DNA of 64,000 nt from Treponema vincentii (GCF_010365865.1 NZ_CP048020.1:2480001-2544000), one strand, 5' to 3'; counted from the first letter of the stretch, positions 1 through 8,027 are shown. The notes: a model not told the origin generated them from the letters alone. Translations and numbers: made by a program.

Positions 1-63
1 TATGATAATACGGTATCAAAATTAAAAGATATCATCAAAGCTCATTACAAATTATCAAATAAG

Positions 64-1230
64 CTACAGCTTCTGCTCAACGATAATTTGCTCATCGCGT
101 ATACCGCTGCCACAATCTCTTAGCAAGTTTTTTACCGATTCACTTGAAACAATAAAGTGCGCATCAAGATTAATATCAGTAAATGCATCCTCACTAATCG
201 AAGTAACGCTATCCGATATCACAACGCTTGTTAAAGAGGTACAGCCGTAAAATGCTGCCCAGCAAATCTCTCTAACACTGTCAGGTATAGTAATATTTGT
301 TAAAGAAGCACAGCAGGAAAAAGCCTCCTCGCCAATTTCGGTAATACCGCGAGGTAGTACAACACTTGTGAGCGAACTACAATTATGAAAAATCTCCTCC
401 CGTATTTTTGTCACGCTATCCGGCATCACAATGCTGGTTAAGCCGGTACAGCCGGAAAACGCTCGATTACCGATTTCAGTAACACTAACCGGTATTGCAA
501 TACTTTTCAAAGAGCAGCAGTCGGCAAATGCATCCGCAATAATCTCAGTCACACTATCAGGGATGATAATACCGCCTTGTAAACCTGCAGCAGCAGCGAT
601 CAGTGTTGTCTTGTCCTTTGTATACAGGATATTATTTTCACTGCAATACACCGTATTTGCATTATCAACGGTAAGATGTATTAAACCGGCGCAGCTCCCA
701 AAAGCTCGCCCTCCAATCTCCGTAACACGCGCTGGAATCACAACATGTGTTAAAGCAGTACATAAGATAAACGCCTCCCAGCCAATTTCAGTAACAGAGT
801 CAGGTATTACAATATTTATGAGGGAAGTGCAGCAGCTAAATGCCGACCAGTCAATCTTAGTAACACTGTCAGGAAGCTCAACACGTGTTAAAGAACTACA
901 GCGGAAAAACATCTTCCAACTAATTTCAGTAATACTGTCGGGTATTGTTACGCTTGTTAAAGAACTGCACTCATTAAAAACTCCGCCGCCGATTTTCGTA
1001 ACACTGTTCGGTATCACAACATGTGTTAAACCGGTACAGCCGGAAAATACTTCTTTGCCGATTTCAGTAACACTATCGGGAAGAACCAGACTACCTACTA
1101 ACTTTTTTTTATCAACTACGGAGATTAGTGTCCCATCTCTTATGTTCAGCAGTTTGAGATTTGTTTTTTCTTCTGCCGTCAATAGCAATTCATCTACGCT
1201 TGCAATATCGTCTTTATTGGTAGCTGGCAT
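64..1230 (-). CDS. BspA-type leucine-rich repeat (LRR_5) protein
   Basis: About fifteen tandem 23-residue repeats of the Treponema pallidum/BspA LRR type (LRR_5) are visible, each with the core IPDSVTEIG..AF..C.SL. The first ~45 residues are repeat-free and contain no signal peptide or lipobox, which is unusual because many BspA proteins are surface exposed; this copy is either cytoplasmic or has lost its export signal. An upstream in-frame ATG at 1242 exists, but GGAG lies 6 nt before the ATG at 1230, so MPATNKDD is the preferred start. The leader and the 1242 ATG belong to a dispersed hairpin repeat (1230-1358). Family members bind host proteins or mediate adhesion; that role is inferred only. 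The repeat array also creates a long antisense open frame, which is not a gene. Confidence 0.85.
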   Translation of the reverse strand: MPATNKDDIASVDELLLTAEEKTNLKLLNIRDGTLISVVDKKKLVGSLVLPDSVTEIGKEVFSGCTGLTHVVIPNSVTKIGGGVFNECSSLTSVTIPDSITEISWKMFFRCSSLTRVELPDSVTKIDWSAFSCCTSLINIVIPDSVTEIGWEAFILCTALTHVVIPARVTEIGGRAFGSCAGLIHLTVDNANTVYCSENNILYTKDKTTLIAAAAGLQGGIIIPDSVTEIIADAFADCCSLKSIAIPVSVTEIGNRAFSGCTGLTSIVMPDSVTKIREEIFHNCSSLTSVVLPRGITEIGEEAFSCCASLTNITIPDSVREICWAAFYGCTSLTSVVISDSVTSISEDAFTDINLDAHFIVSSESVKNLLRDCGSGIRDEQIIVEQKL

Positions 1231-1358
1231 ATCACACTCCATCGCAAATAAGCTTAAGGAAAACTTCTAAAAACGGATTCGCAATCCGCCTTAGCGGATA
1301 TGATAAACCGTTTCCTTGCAGAACAAGCCGATAGGCTTGCTGTTTTTAGAAGTTTTCC
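1230..1358 (-). repeat. Dispersed hairpin repeat forming the leader of the LRR gene
   Basis: Seventeen-base perfect inverted arms (1258-1274 and 1342-1358, GGAAAACTTCTAAAAAC and its complement) enclose two smaller hairpins (GCGGATTGCGAATCCGC-like and AAGCC..GGCTT). Reading toward the LRR gene, the right arm is followed by CCTTAAGCTTATTTGCGATG, which recurs exactly in the element at 7066-7205 and with changes in that at 61555-61697. The element could act as a terminator, a leader structure or a mobile repeat. Confidence 0.75.
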
Positions 1359-1363
1359 CGTAT

Positions 1364-2239
1364 CTATTCCTTTTCAAGATATCGATATAATTGTACATGC
1401 AGCCGATTCATTTCATCGGGAGCTTTCATTGAGTGCCGGTACATAAACATATATCCGAAACGGCTCTTAAAAATAAATGTAAAAACGAGCTGCAGCATCC
1501 GAATTGGCAGTAGTCTTAAAAGATGCATTTTCGGCGGTGAAAGTTTTACGCCGGAATAGTACAGCATAGTAACGTTGCTTTTAATTTGTTGTACGGTATC
1601 ATACATAATGTTCGATTCTTTCCAAACCGTTTCCGGATTTTTTGCTTTATAATACGCATCGGCAATCGGAACAACCAGCGCAAGATGACAGAGCTGCCAG
1701 CAGTGCATATCTTTTACAATCCCGTGCGGTATGTTCGATGCGGTAAAAAGAGCGGCAAGTTTTTTCAAGCGCTCGGATTTATTCCCATTGATTTCGGCAA
1801 AGGTTGTAACTTGAATAATACGCGGCGTAAAGTCCGCTTTAAGGATGCCGTTTTCATAACTGCCGCCTGCACCCGGAAATGCCGGTATAATACGTCCTGT
1901 TCCGCAAATACGTTCCCAATTACCATACGCTTCAAGCGTGTTGACCATTGTAACAATATTCGGACTGATATTGTGCTTCAACTCTTGTAACGCCGTATGT
2001 ACTTGATTTTCCTTTACCGTTAGAAAAATAAAATCATACCAATCATCATTTTCCAATGTACCGATAACGGTAACATTTGCTCTATGAATTTTGCCGTTTT
2101 TCTCATACTGTAGACCGAGGGTTTGCAGTGCTTTAAGCCTTTTCCCTCGTGCGTACACCGTGGTGTTATATCCTGCTTCAGCAAACGCAGCGGCATACAA
2201 ACTGCCGATTACACCTGCACCGTAGATTAAGAGTTTCAT
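1364..2239 (-). CDS. Ketopantoate reductase family (ApbA/PanE-like) oxidoreductase
   Basis: 291 residues. The N-terminus MKLLIYGAGVIGSLYA is a Rossmann fold GxGxxG motif, and the body (VNTLEAYGNWERI..) fits the two-domain ApbA/PanE family that reduces 2-dehydropantoate with NADPH. Length is typical of PanE. The family contains many members of unknown substrate, so a pantothenate role is not assured. AGGT lies about 5 nt upstream of the ATG. A second, divergent paralogue lies at 12578-13492, and the two share an almost identical first codon stretch. The 5' end plus upstream sequence is also copied at 6739-6783, pointing to past recombination. No operon partner is adjacent. Confidence 0.8.
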   Translation of the reverse strand: MKLLIYGAGVIGSLYAAAFAEAGYNTTVYARGKRLKALQTLGLQYEKNGKIHRANVTVIGTLENDDWYDFIFLTVKENQVHTALQELKHNISPNIVTMVNTLEAYGNWERICGTGRIIPAFPGAGGSYENGILKADFTPRIIQVTTFAEINGNKSERLKKLAALFTASNIPHGIVKDMHCWQLCHLALVVPIADAYYKAKNPETVWKESNIMYDTVQQIKSNVTMLYYSGVKLSPPKMHLLRLLPIRMLQLVFTFIFKSRFGYMFMYRHSMKAPDEMNRLHVQLYRYLEKE

Positions 2240-2272
2240 TTTACTACCTGTCTAATAGCCGTACAGTTTTCA
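2231..2272. repeat. Short repeat shared with 6739-6783
   Basis: The first codons of the ApbA/PanE-like gene and its upstream bases, including CTGTCTAATAGCCGTACAG, recur at 6739-6783 next to no such gene. This indicates a duplicated 5' end or a small mobile segment. Confidence 0.6.
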
Positions 2273-2587
2273 GTTTCCTATCGTTAGTATAGAACATTTT
2301 TATCTTTGATGGTATGCTCATAGACAGTAACGCAGGATATAGCGAAGCTGCACGGAAAGAGGTAGAGCAGAGCGCAAGGGACTATTTAGCTTGGTTGGAT
2401 GCACTGAGGCAAACATAAGGCATAATCGACAGAGAAGACCGTTTGAATTATTGCATATCCTTTGCTTTTTCAGCAACGCTCTGCGTCGTAACAAAGGGTA
2501 TTAAAGCAAAAACGACAACACCGTTCTTTATCGGGCACGGGGAAAGTGCAAGGATTGCCTTTTCGGATTCAGCTATACTTTATATAT
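2273..2587. other. Intergenic stretch with weak remnant signals
   Basis: No convincing gene. A 34-codon plus-strand frame (2314-2418; ends ARDYLAWLDALRQT) without a clear ribosome site may be a gene tail. On the minus strand near 2473-2490, bases encoding TQSVAEK match a segment at about 25092, so both may be decayed copies of the same gene. Confidence 0.3.
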
Positions 2588-3184
2588 TTAAAGTCCCTTT
2601 AAGTAACAATTGAAATAATCTTTTTCTCTATAGATTTTTACATTCGAAAATTTTTTTAACCCGGTCTTTCGGTAATTTTGTATTTTGCCGCTACTATCTA
2701 TGTAGCTGTGATTTATCACTTCGGCAATATCTGAAAAATTATAATTTTCGGGAAGATCAAAAAAAGCGAATGAAAAGGCTGTGCCGAAATTAAAATAATT
2801 TCCGTCACGCATTTTCACAACAAACCCCGTCCAGCTCATTAACGTTTCGCCTCTTATTTGCTTTAATATTTCTATCGGAAAAGAATACCGGCTTCTTTCT
2901 ATTCTTACTATTTTTTTAGAGTCTATGATATTATGTTCTATACAAAAATGACTTACGATTTTCCTGTAAGGATTCTCCTCATTATTGAGAAAAATTTTAT
3001 TTTCTTTTTCGAATCTTCTTATCACTAAATCCATATATGTATCCGCACACGAAAATTTTACGCATGGAATAATCACATTGTCTCTTAAAACCACAGACGC
3101 TCGATATATAATACATCCATATATATCATCCACTACCGGTTCGATATTCATTTTTAAAAATGTAATTATTTCTTTTTCATTCAT
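2588..3184 (-). CDS. Hypothetical protein
   Basis: About 198 residues; family not recognised. The sequence is AT-rich with many Lys, Ile, Asn and Tyr codons, unlike the housekeeping genes in this window. No signal peptide, membrane segment or known motif is seen. The centre (GETLMSWTGFVVKMRDGNYFNFG) looks like a compact alpha/beta domain, as in small contact-dependent or immunity-type proteins, but that is only an impression. AGGGA lies 7 nt before the ATG at 3184; the TTG two codons upstream is too close to the ribosome site to be the start. Downstream of it in the genome is a remnant-rich zone. Confidence 0.6.
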   Translation of the reverse strand: MNEKEIITFLKMNIEPVVDDIYGCIIYRASVVLRDNVIIPCVKFSCADTYMDLVIRRFEKENKIFLNNEENPYRKIVSHFCIEHNIIDSKKIVRIERSRYSFPIEILKQIRGETLMSWTGFVVKMRDGNYFNFGTAFSFAFFDLPENYNFSDIAEVINHSYIDSSGKIQNYRKTGLKKFSNVKIYREKDYFNCYLKGL

Positions 3185-3243
3185 ATTCAATTCCCTCGTT
3201 CTTTCTATCCGATAATCAATTCTCCAATGTATTTTAAAGAATA

Positions 3244-3504
3244 TTAAAATGCAATTGTTTCCGGCACTTGCGTATCATCACGATACACAATGCAGATTTC
3301 ATATTTACGAAAACCTATATCATTTACCAATTCAATATCAACCTACCCTGACGCCCCCCAATGCATAAATCCGATCCGTGCATTTCGAAGTCCTACATCT
3401 TCAAAATAATATTTTATCGGAGTACCGATATATTTTCTTCCCTTTGCATCAAAGCGATGAGCCGCATGTATCATAAACGCATCTTCTAATTCCCGCAATC
3501 ACCT
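3244..3504 (-). pseudogene. Remnant of a DUF4143-type AAA ATPase
   Basis: A minus-strand frame encodes a stretch ending in YIGTPIKYYFEDVGLRNARI followed by GF, the hallmark central block of ATP-binding proteins of the AAA_14/DUF4143 family (usually GKKYLKTPEKYYFVDLGLRNALLGF). It is interrupted by TAG, lacks the N-terminal ATPase domain, and ends with an unrelated tail. A C-terminal piece of the same family lies at 19616-19938. It is a decayed gene. Confidence 0.65.
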
Positions 3505-3640
3505 TAATCATTCCGTTATGCATACGGAAGATTTTATCGATTCGGCATATTCTACCATTCCGATTATTCGGTTGCGATACCATTGACATTTTTGATTGTT
3601 TGCGCCACTATCCCTACCCTTGTATTTTACGGAGGTTTTT

Positions 3641-4846
3641 ATGACATCTAAAAAGTATTTACAGGCAGCTATAGGTGCTGCTCTGTTGTCGGTGTGCCTG
3701 CTTGCAGGCTGTGCCAGTGTTCCTGCTACCGCAGTATCGGATACTGCAGCAGCTTCAGAACTTGCTGTTATGAAAGGTTCATGGCAGCCCCTCAGCCGTT
3801 TTGAAGATGATGCTGTTTTGCAGGATGTATACGCTAAAAATGCTGCTGCAATGCCGTACTATAGTGAAGGCGGATTAAAAGCAGCGGTACATTATGCGGT
3901 GGCGGCGCCCGTGATAAAAGCTGTTTTTGACGGTTCAAATACGGTAGCGTTTACTGTACGTACTGCCGACGGTTCTGAGAAAGAGGTTTTGTGTGAATAT
4001 ACCTTTAAAGGTACACGCCCTATGGTTGAAGATTCGACTCGCAATTGGCTCACATTTGAAGCGGTAAAACCAATTCAAGAATTAAAGAATCTGCGCTATT
4101 TTGTTGTTACGGCTCCTCAAGTTGATAAAAAAACCGGAATAAAATCATTTGATGCCCGCTTCGGCAAATGGGGCATTCGATCGCTGGTACATGGGGATCC
4201 TTTGAAGCGAGCTCCTTTTGTAGAAGCAAATCTTCCAAAAGAAGAGGTACTTAAACAGTTTACGGCTGTTATCAATACAGTGGCAGCAGAAAAATTACCC
4301 AAAGAGCCGCTTGCGTTATATAATGGCAAATGGGTAAATTCAGTTACCGTTTGCGAAGATCCGCGCCCCGCTATTCAAAATGTTTACACGCAATTGATTA
4401 AAGAATTTGCCGGACAAAATCCGAAGGGCGGTGATTATACAAAAGAAGATATTATGGCACTGGTGTACAAGGCATTCGGTGCCGCCGATGATTTTACTCA
4501 TATTGAATTTGTTGCAGGAAATGGTAAAAATGAGATTATCGTATGGAAAGGCAATAAAGAAGTCAGCCGCAGTTCATATATACAAGATAGTGCACATGCC
4601 GCACATCCGGCATATCGTGCATTTTCCGCTACTGATCCTTCATTTAAAGGCAAGTTGGCTCATTTTGCAATTACCATTCCCCACGCTGTCCCACCTCACA
4701 TGCATTTCTGGTACGGGACTTCCGTCGAAGAAGCCGCAAAAATGAAGAGCGCTCCTACCTGTATACGTGCTGATGTATCTGAAGAAGAAATGGTGCAGCA
4801 TATCCTTGATAGCTGCCGGAGCTTTTTAAAAGGTTCTATGCATTAA
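3641..4846 (+). CDS. Lipoprotein with two tandem ZinT-like metal-binding domains
   Basis: About 401 residues from the ATG preceded by GGAGG at 6-nt spacing (the longer frame from 3596 is not needed). The N-terminus has a basic start, hydrophobic core and lipobox LLAGC, so a lipoprotein is likely. Two homologous halves follow: MKGSWQPL..DVYAK near residue 50 and YNGKWVNSV..NVYTQ near residue 230, each starting like ZinT/AdcA-C (W-x-G-x-W type). The second half ends IPHAVPPHMHFWYG, with the clustered histidines expected for zinc. The first half reads SFDARFGKWG at the equivalent place and lacks them. A role in zinc capture is inferred from the family. An inverted repeat follows the gene. Confidence 0.75.
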   Translation: MTSKKYLQAAIGAALLSVCLLAGCASVPATAVSDTAAASELAVMKGSWQPLSRFEDDAVLQDVYAKNAAAMPYYSEGGLKAAVHYAVAAPVIKAVFDGSNTVAFTVRTADGSEKEVLCEYTFKGTRPMVEDSTRNWLTFEAVKPIQELKNLRYFVVTAPQVDKKTGIKSFDARFGKWGIRSLVHGDPLKRAPFVEANLPKEEVLKQFTAVINTVAAEKLPKEPLALYNGKWVNSVTVCEDPRPAIQNVYTQLIKEFAGQNPKGGDYTKEDIMALVYKAFGAADDFTHIEFVAGNGKNEIIVWKGNKEVSRSSYIQDSAHAAHPAYRAFSATDPSFKGKLAHFAITIPHAVPPHMHFWYGTSVEEAAKMKSAPTCIRADVSEEEMVQHILDSCRSFLKGSMH

Positions 4847-4852
4847 TTAAAA

Positions 4853-4920
4853 CGGAGCTGTATTACCGATGGCAAAAACAACTAGTTTTTACCATCGGCA
4901 GGAGTATTAAAAACGCTCCG
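4853..4920. terminator. Nested inverted repeat after the ZinT-like gene
   Basis: Outer arms CGGAGC/GCTCCG (4853-4858, 4915-4920) enclose an inner hairpin CCGATGG..CCATCGG (4866-4872, 4892-4898) extended by AAAAAC/GTTTTT. It probably ends transcription of the upstream gene. Confidence 0.5.
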
Positions 4921-5031
4921 CACAAATAAACGACAGAATACCGTCACATAAGGATTCTATACTTTAAACTGATTATCTCAATCATCAGAATTATAAATCT
5001 TATCTAAGTGATACTGATTATCTGTAAACTG

Positions 5032-5133
5032 TACCTTATCGGGTATAATTACTTACTTCAAATGCTGTTATATACCCGATAGGGTATGTTTTACTGTTCT
5101 TTCTTTGACATTATACCCTAAAGGGTGTATATT
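5032..5133 (+). promoter_or_regulatory. hipBST promoter with three HipB-type operators
   Basis: Three dyads with TACCC/GGGTA character are present: TACCTTATCGGGTA (5032-5045), ATACCC-GATA-GGGTAT (5072-5087) and ATACCC-TAAA-GGGTGTAT (5113-5130). A promoter TTGACA (5105-5110), 17-nt spacer, TATATT (5128-5133) has the third dyad lying in its spacer, so a bound HipB dimer would block RNA polymerase. This fits the autoregulation known for HipB proteins. Confidence 0.8.
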
Positions 5134-5162
5134 ATATATCCAACAGCTTAACAGGGGTCAAT

Positions 5163-5387
5163 GTGTATATGAATAGAATAGCAGAATTCATTAAGATAAG
5201 TAGAAAAGCCGCCGGTTTGACGCAGGAAGATTTTGCGATGCGGTCGGGTCTTGGACTTCGTTTTGTCCGTGAACTGGAGCAAGGAAAAGAAACCGTACGC
5301 ATGGATAAAGTGAATGTTGCATTGGCAATGTTCGGCATGGAAGCCATTCCGGGTAAAAAAGGTGTAACTTCGGCAGCATATAAATGA
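5163..5387 (+). CDS. hipB: HipB-like HTH antitoxin/repressor of a hipBST module
   Basis: 74 residues forming an Xre-type helix-turn-helix (IKISRKAAGLTQEDFAMRSG.. with GLRFVRELEQGK as recognition region), followed by the short beta-strand tail VALAMFGMEAIP typical of HipB. HipB dimers bind operator DNA and help hold the kinase inactive. AGGGG lies 6 nt before a GTG at 5163; an ATG two codons later (5169) is the alternative start. It overlaps the next gene by 4 nt (ATGA), giving translational coupling. Three candidate operators lie directly upstream. Confidence 0.9.
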   Translation: MYMNRIAEFIKISRKAAGLTQEDFAMRSGLGLRFVRELEQGKETVRMDKVNVALAMFGMEAIPGKKGVTSAAYK

Positions 5388-5716
5388 CAAATATATTCAG
5401 AACCGCATACGTCTATGTATATAATAACTTTGCCGGAACGTTGTGCGAAACCGATGAGGGATATTCTTTTTCTTACGATGAAGCCTATATCGCAACAGAA
5501 GATAATCATCCTGTTTCATTGACGCTTCCAATACGTAAAGAACCTTATACATCAAAAACATTGTTTTCTTTTTTCGACGGATTGATTCCCGAAGGATGGC
5601 TTCTTGAGGTTGTAAGCCGTAATTGGAAGATAAACCTTAAAGACCGATTTGCCTTACTGTTAGTTGCTTGTAAAGATCCTATCGAAAATGTCAGTATAAG
5701 AGAGGAAAAGATATGA
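5384..5716 (+). CDS. hipS: HipS-like small subunit (HipA N-subdomain 1)
   Basis: 110 residues matching the N-terminal couple_hipA domain that is fused to the kinase in classical HipA: YVYNNFAGTLCET near residue 10, the strand-rich middle, SLTLPIRKEPY, then LFSFFDGLIPEGWLLE. As a separate gene between hipB and the kinase core it corresponds to HipS, which in the described hipBST system of enteropathogenic E. coli is the antitoxin that inhibits HipT. It overlaps both neighbours by 4 nt (ATGA twice), so the three proteins are probably made in fixed ratios. It ends at residue 110 in the usual place for HipS, so it is not a truncation. Confidence 0.85.
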   Translation: MTNIFRTAYVYVYNNFAGTLCETDEGYSFSYDEAYIATEDNHPVSLTLPIRKEPYTSKTLFSFFDGLIPEGWLLEVVSRNWKINLKDRFALLLVACKDPIENVSIREEKI

Positions 5717-6681
5717 ACTGTCTGTGTTGCGGAAAGCCGATAAAAGACAATAATGAAAGTAGCGGCTGGCATAAGCCATGTATAAAGAAATTTTTCATGA
5801 CAAATGCTATTCCGAAAATTGAAATAACAGACTCGGTACTGAAAGAGCTAGCAAAAGAAAGCACCAATAAAGGCTATACTATTCCGGGTGTTCAGAAAAA
5901 ACTTTCATTACATCTTTCAAATGAAACGTATCCCAGATTGACTGTTGTGAATTCCCCCACAGGATATATTTTGAAACCTCAAGTAAAAGAATTCCGTGCC
6001 TTGCCGGAGTGTGAACATCTTGTTATGTCTATGGCAGATAAAGCTAAGATTATAACCGTCCCTCATGCGCTTGTAAAAAGCAAAGACACTTATGCGTATA
6101 TTACAAAAAGAATCGATCGTATTTTTCCAAAAGATTCGAATGTAAAGAACATTACTCATGTAAAGCTGATCGCTATGGAAGATTTTTGTCAACTTGATTT
6201 AAGATTGACTCAAGATAAATATAAAGGTTCTTACGAGCGATGCGGGAATATCATTAAGAAGTACTCTTATCGTTCCGGTCTTGATATGACCGAACTGTTT
6301 TATCGACTCGTCTTTTCATTTATTGTTGGAAATTCCGATATGCATTTGAAAAATTTTTCCTTGATTGAAACACAATCGGGTTCGGGAGCGTATCATTTTT
6401 CCCCTGCGTATGATTTGCTTCCGGTAAATGTCATTATGCCGGAAGACAAAGAAGAATTTGCTCTGCCGATGAATGGAAAGAAGAGAAACATCCATCGTAA
6501 AGATTTTCTTATCTTTGCAGCCGGTTGTGGAATAGCGAAACTTGCAACGGAGAAAATGATAGAACAATTGATATTGATGACGCCTGTTTTTATTGAAATG
6601 TGCCGTAATTCTTTAATACCTGATGATATGAAAAAAGCCTTTATAGCATTAATTAATAAAAGAGTTTCCGCTTTAAAGTAG
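5713..6681 (+). CDS. hipT: HipT-like serine/threonine kinase toxin
   Basis: 322 residues, the HipA kinase core without its N-subdomain 1. It starts with a CLCCGKPI cysteine motif and SGWHKPC, typical of HipT. The glycine-rich loop reads YTIPGVQKKLS (about residues 57-67); where some HipT proteins have serines that are autophosphorylated, this one has Thr-Ile-Pro. The catalytic segment VGNSDMHLKNFSL and the metal-binding segment FSPAYDLLPV are intact, so activity is expected. In studied systems HipT phosphorylates TrpS and HipA phosphorylates GltX; the target here cannot be read from sequence. It is the last gene of a three-gene operon, ATGA-coupled to hipS. Confidence 0.88.
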   Translation: MNCLCCGKPIKDNNESSGWHKPCIKKFFMTNAIPKIEITDSVLKELAKESTNKGYTIPGVQKKLSLHLSNETYPRLTVVNSPTGYILKPQVKEFRALPECEHLVMSMADKAKIITVPHALVKSKDTYAYITKRIDRIFPKDSNVKNITHVKLIAMEDFCQLDLRLTQDKYKGSYERCGNIIKKYSYRSGLDMTELFYRLVFSFIVGNSDMHLKNFSLIETQSGSGAYHFSPAYDLLPVNVIMPEDKEEFALPMNGKKRNIHRKDFLIFAAGCGIAKLATEKMIEQLILMTPVFIEMCRNSLIPDDMKKAFIALINKRVSALK

Positions 6682-6738
6682 TATGAAGATGGACGAAAAA
6701 CGATATACTCGCATTCTTGACTCCAAAGAAGCTTCATA

Positions 6739-6783
6739 GAGTTTCATTTATAATTCCTGTCTAATAGCCGTACAGTTTTCCGA
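6739..6783. repeat. Copy of the ApbA/PanE-like 5' segment
   Basis: Near-identical to 2231-2272 (GAGTTTCATTTATAATTCCT then the CTAATAGCCGTACAG block), but no gene follows. It is a duplicated fragment just after hipT. Confidence 0.55.
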
Positions 6784-6868
6784 TCTGGTTATACATTGTA
6801 AGTTTAGCTTTCATAATTTATCTTAAAAATCCCGTGTCGTATCAGAAATTTCCAATTCCATTGCCTAA

Positions 6869-6985
6869 TTATGTTTTCCAGTTTTCTAATTCTAATAATG
6901 GAATATTTTTAAAATACTTTGTATTATTCGTTACTAAAGTCAAATTGCCGTCGGACTTGTAACATTGCCATACTATGCCTCCATA
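6869..6985 (-). pseudogene. C-terminal remnant of a VapC PIN-domain toxin
   Basis: A minus-strand frame encodes a stretch including DGNLTLVTNNTKYFKNIPL then LELENWKT and stop. This is the characteristic C-terminal end of VapC toxins (LVTxNxxxFxxIxxLxxENW). The N-terminal acidic residues of the PIN active site are absent and no vapB is present. It adjoins the hipBST module and a dispersed repeat, suggesting a toxin-antitoxin hotspot. Confidence 0.7.
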
Positions 6986-7029
6986 TCTACCATACGGCAA
7001 GTAGTATGAAAAAACAAGCAAAGCTCATG
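6975..7029. repeat. Dispersed ~55-bp repeat, copy 1
   Basis: Shares TACGGCAAGTAGTATGAAA and the flanks ATGCCT..CCATAT and AAGCTCATG with 12526-12582. It contains the dyad CATAC..GTATG. Both copies abut the end of a minus-strand frame. Confidence 0.6.
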
Positions 7030-7065
7030 ATTTCTTTTTCAATCTATTATCTGACAAAAACAAAT

Positions 7066-7205
7066 GGGAACCTCTAAAAACTTCAGTTTTTAGAGGTTTT
7101 CCTTAAGCTTATTTGCGATGTTTTTAATAAGTCATTTATATTTATAGACTTATTAAAAACTCGACGGGCACCTCTAAAAATCTAACCGAGTTTTTAGAGG
7201 TGCCC
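7066..7205. repeat. Composite triple-hairpin repeat, copy 1
   Basis: Three consecutive hairpins: CCTCTAAAAAC-TTCA-GTTTTTAGAGG (7071-7096), then CCTTAAGCTTATTTGCGATG, then TTTTTAATAAGTC..GACTTATTAAAAA (7121-7160), then GGGCACCTCTAAAAA..TTTTTAGAGGTGCCC (7166-7205). The same three-hairpin layout occurs at 61555-61697 with a different but still self-complementary middle stem. It may be a structured RNA or a small non-autonomous mobile element. Confidence 0.8.
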
Positions 7206-7329
7206 AAATGTGACTTCTTGACTTTTTCTCTCGTTCGGTGCATTATAGACAGACACTCGTTCTGTGTGTTTTTTTCTTTGTACGGTTAGCGTCATCTAAC
7301 ATGTACGGCAAAAACTAAGGAGCCGATTT

Positions 7330-7932
7330 TTGAAGCGTAACAGCAAGAAGCCTGAAGTCCGTAAACAGGAATTGATCGAAATTGCTGCAAAGCTTTTTGC
7401 AGAAAAAGGATATGAAGCGGTATCCGTACGGGACATCCTTGATGTCGTTGACGGCGCCCCCGGTATGTTTTACTACTATTTTAAGTCAAAGCAAGATATT
7501 TACGTTGCAGCTATGGAGCAATACATTTCCGAACGCTTGGAACGAAAGTGCCGGATGCTGGAAGACGATACCATTCCGTTTTCTAAAAAACTCGCTGCAT
7601 TCCGTAGTATGATTCGGGAAGATATCAGCGGGTATACGGAGCGGTTTATACCAAACGGCGATGTGTCCATTTCAGATGCTTCGTATAAAATTTGGGATTT
7701 TCTCCAAATGTTAAACCGCATGATTAAACCGTATGCCAAGTTTCTTTTGCAGGCATACAATGAAAGGCATTTATCGGATAGGCTAAAACTAACGGAAGAA
7801 AATGCGGAACTGTTTGCGACATTTATACTCTACGGTTCGTGGGGAACTATCTATAACGGAAAGTTTACCAAGAGCGATAAAAATTTCACGATGGAGGATG
7901 TGATAGCGGTTACCGATAAGCTTTTGCAATAA
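7330..7932 (+). CDS. TetR/AcrR family transcriptional regulator
   Basis: 200 residues. The N-terminal TetR helix-turn-helix is clear: RKQELIEIAAKLFAEKGYEA then VSVRDI..GAPGMFYYYFKSKQDI. The C-terminal ligand domain is not assignable. The start is a TTG at 7330, supported by AAGGAG at 7-nt spacing and no nearby ATG. A possible promoter (TTGACT near 7218) and a small dyad (ACAGA..TCTGT, about 7249-7266) precede it. The next genes, on the same strand, encode an ECF uptake system after a 250-bp gap containing a terminator, so the regulator may control that transporter; this is inferred from position only. Confidence 0.88.
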   Translation: MKRNSKKPEVRKQELIEIAAKLFAEKGYEAVSVRDILDVVDGAPGMFYYYFKSKQDIYVAAMEQYISERLERKCRMLEDDTIPFSKKLAAFRSMIREDISGYTERFIPNGDVSISDASYKIWDFLQMLNRMIKPYAKFLLQAYNERHLSDRLKLTEENAELFATFILYGSWGTIYNGKFTKSDKNFTMEDVIAVTDKLLQ

Positions 7933-8027
7933 CGATACACATACATAATAATGATCACTTCTAATACAACCTGATAAAAATGGAAGGATTGAGAAGTGTG
8001 CACTATCGGATATTTTTTTTACTACGG

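Noticed and set aside
431-1270. A 279-codon plus-strand frame opposite the LRR gene
   Set aside because: It is an antisense product of the regular 69-bp LRR repeats; it has no ribosome site and no known fold.
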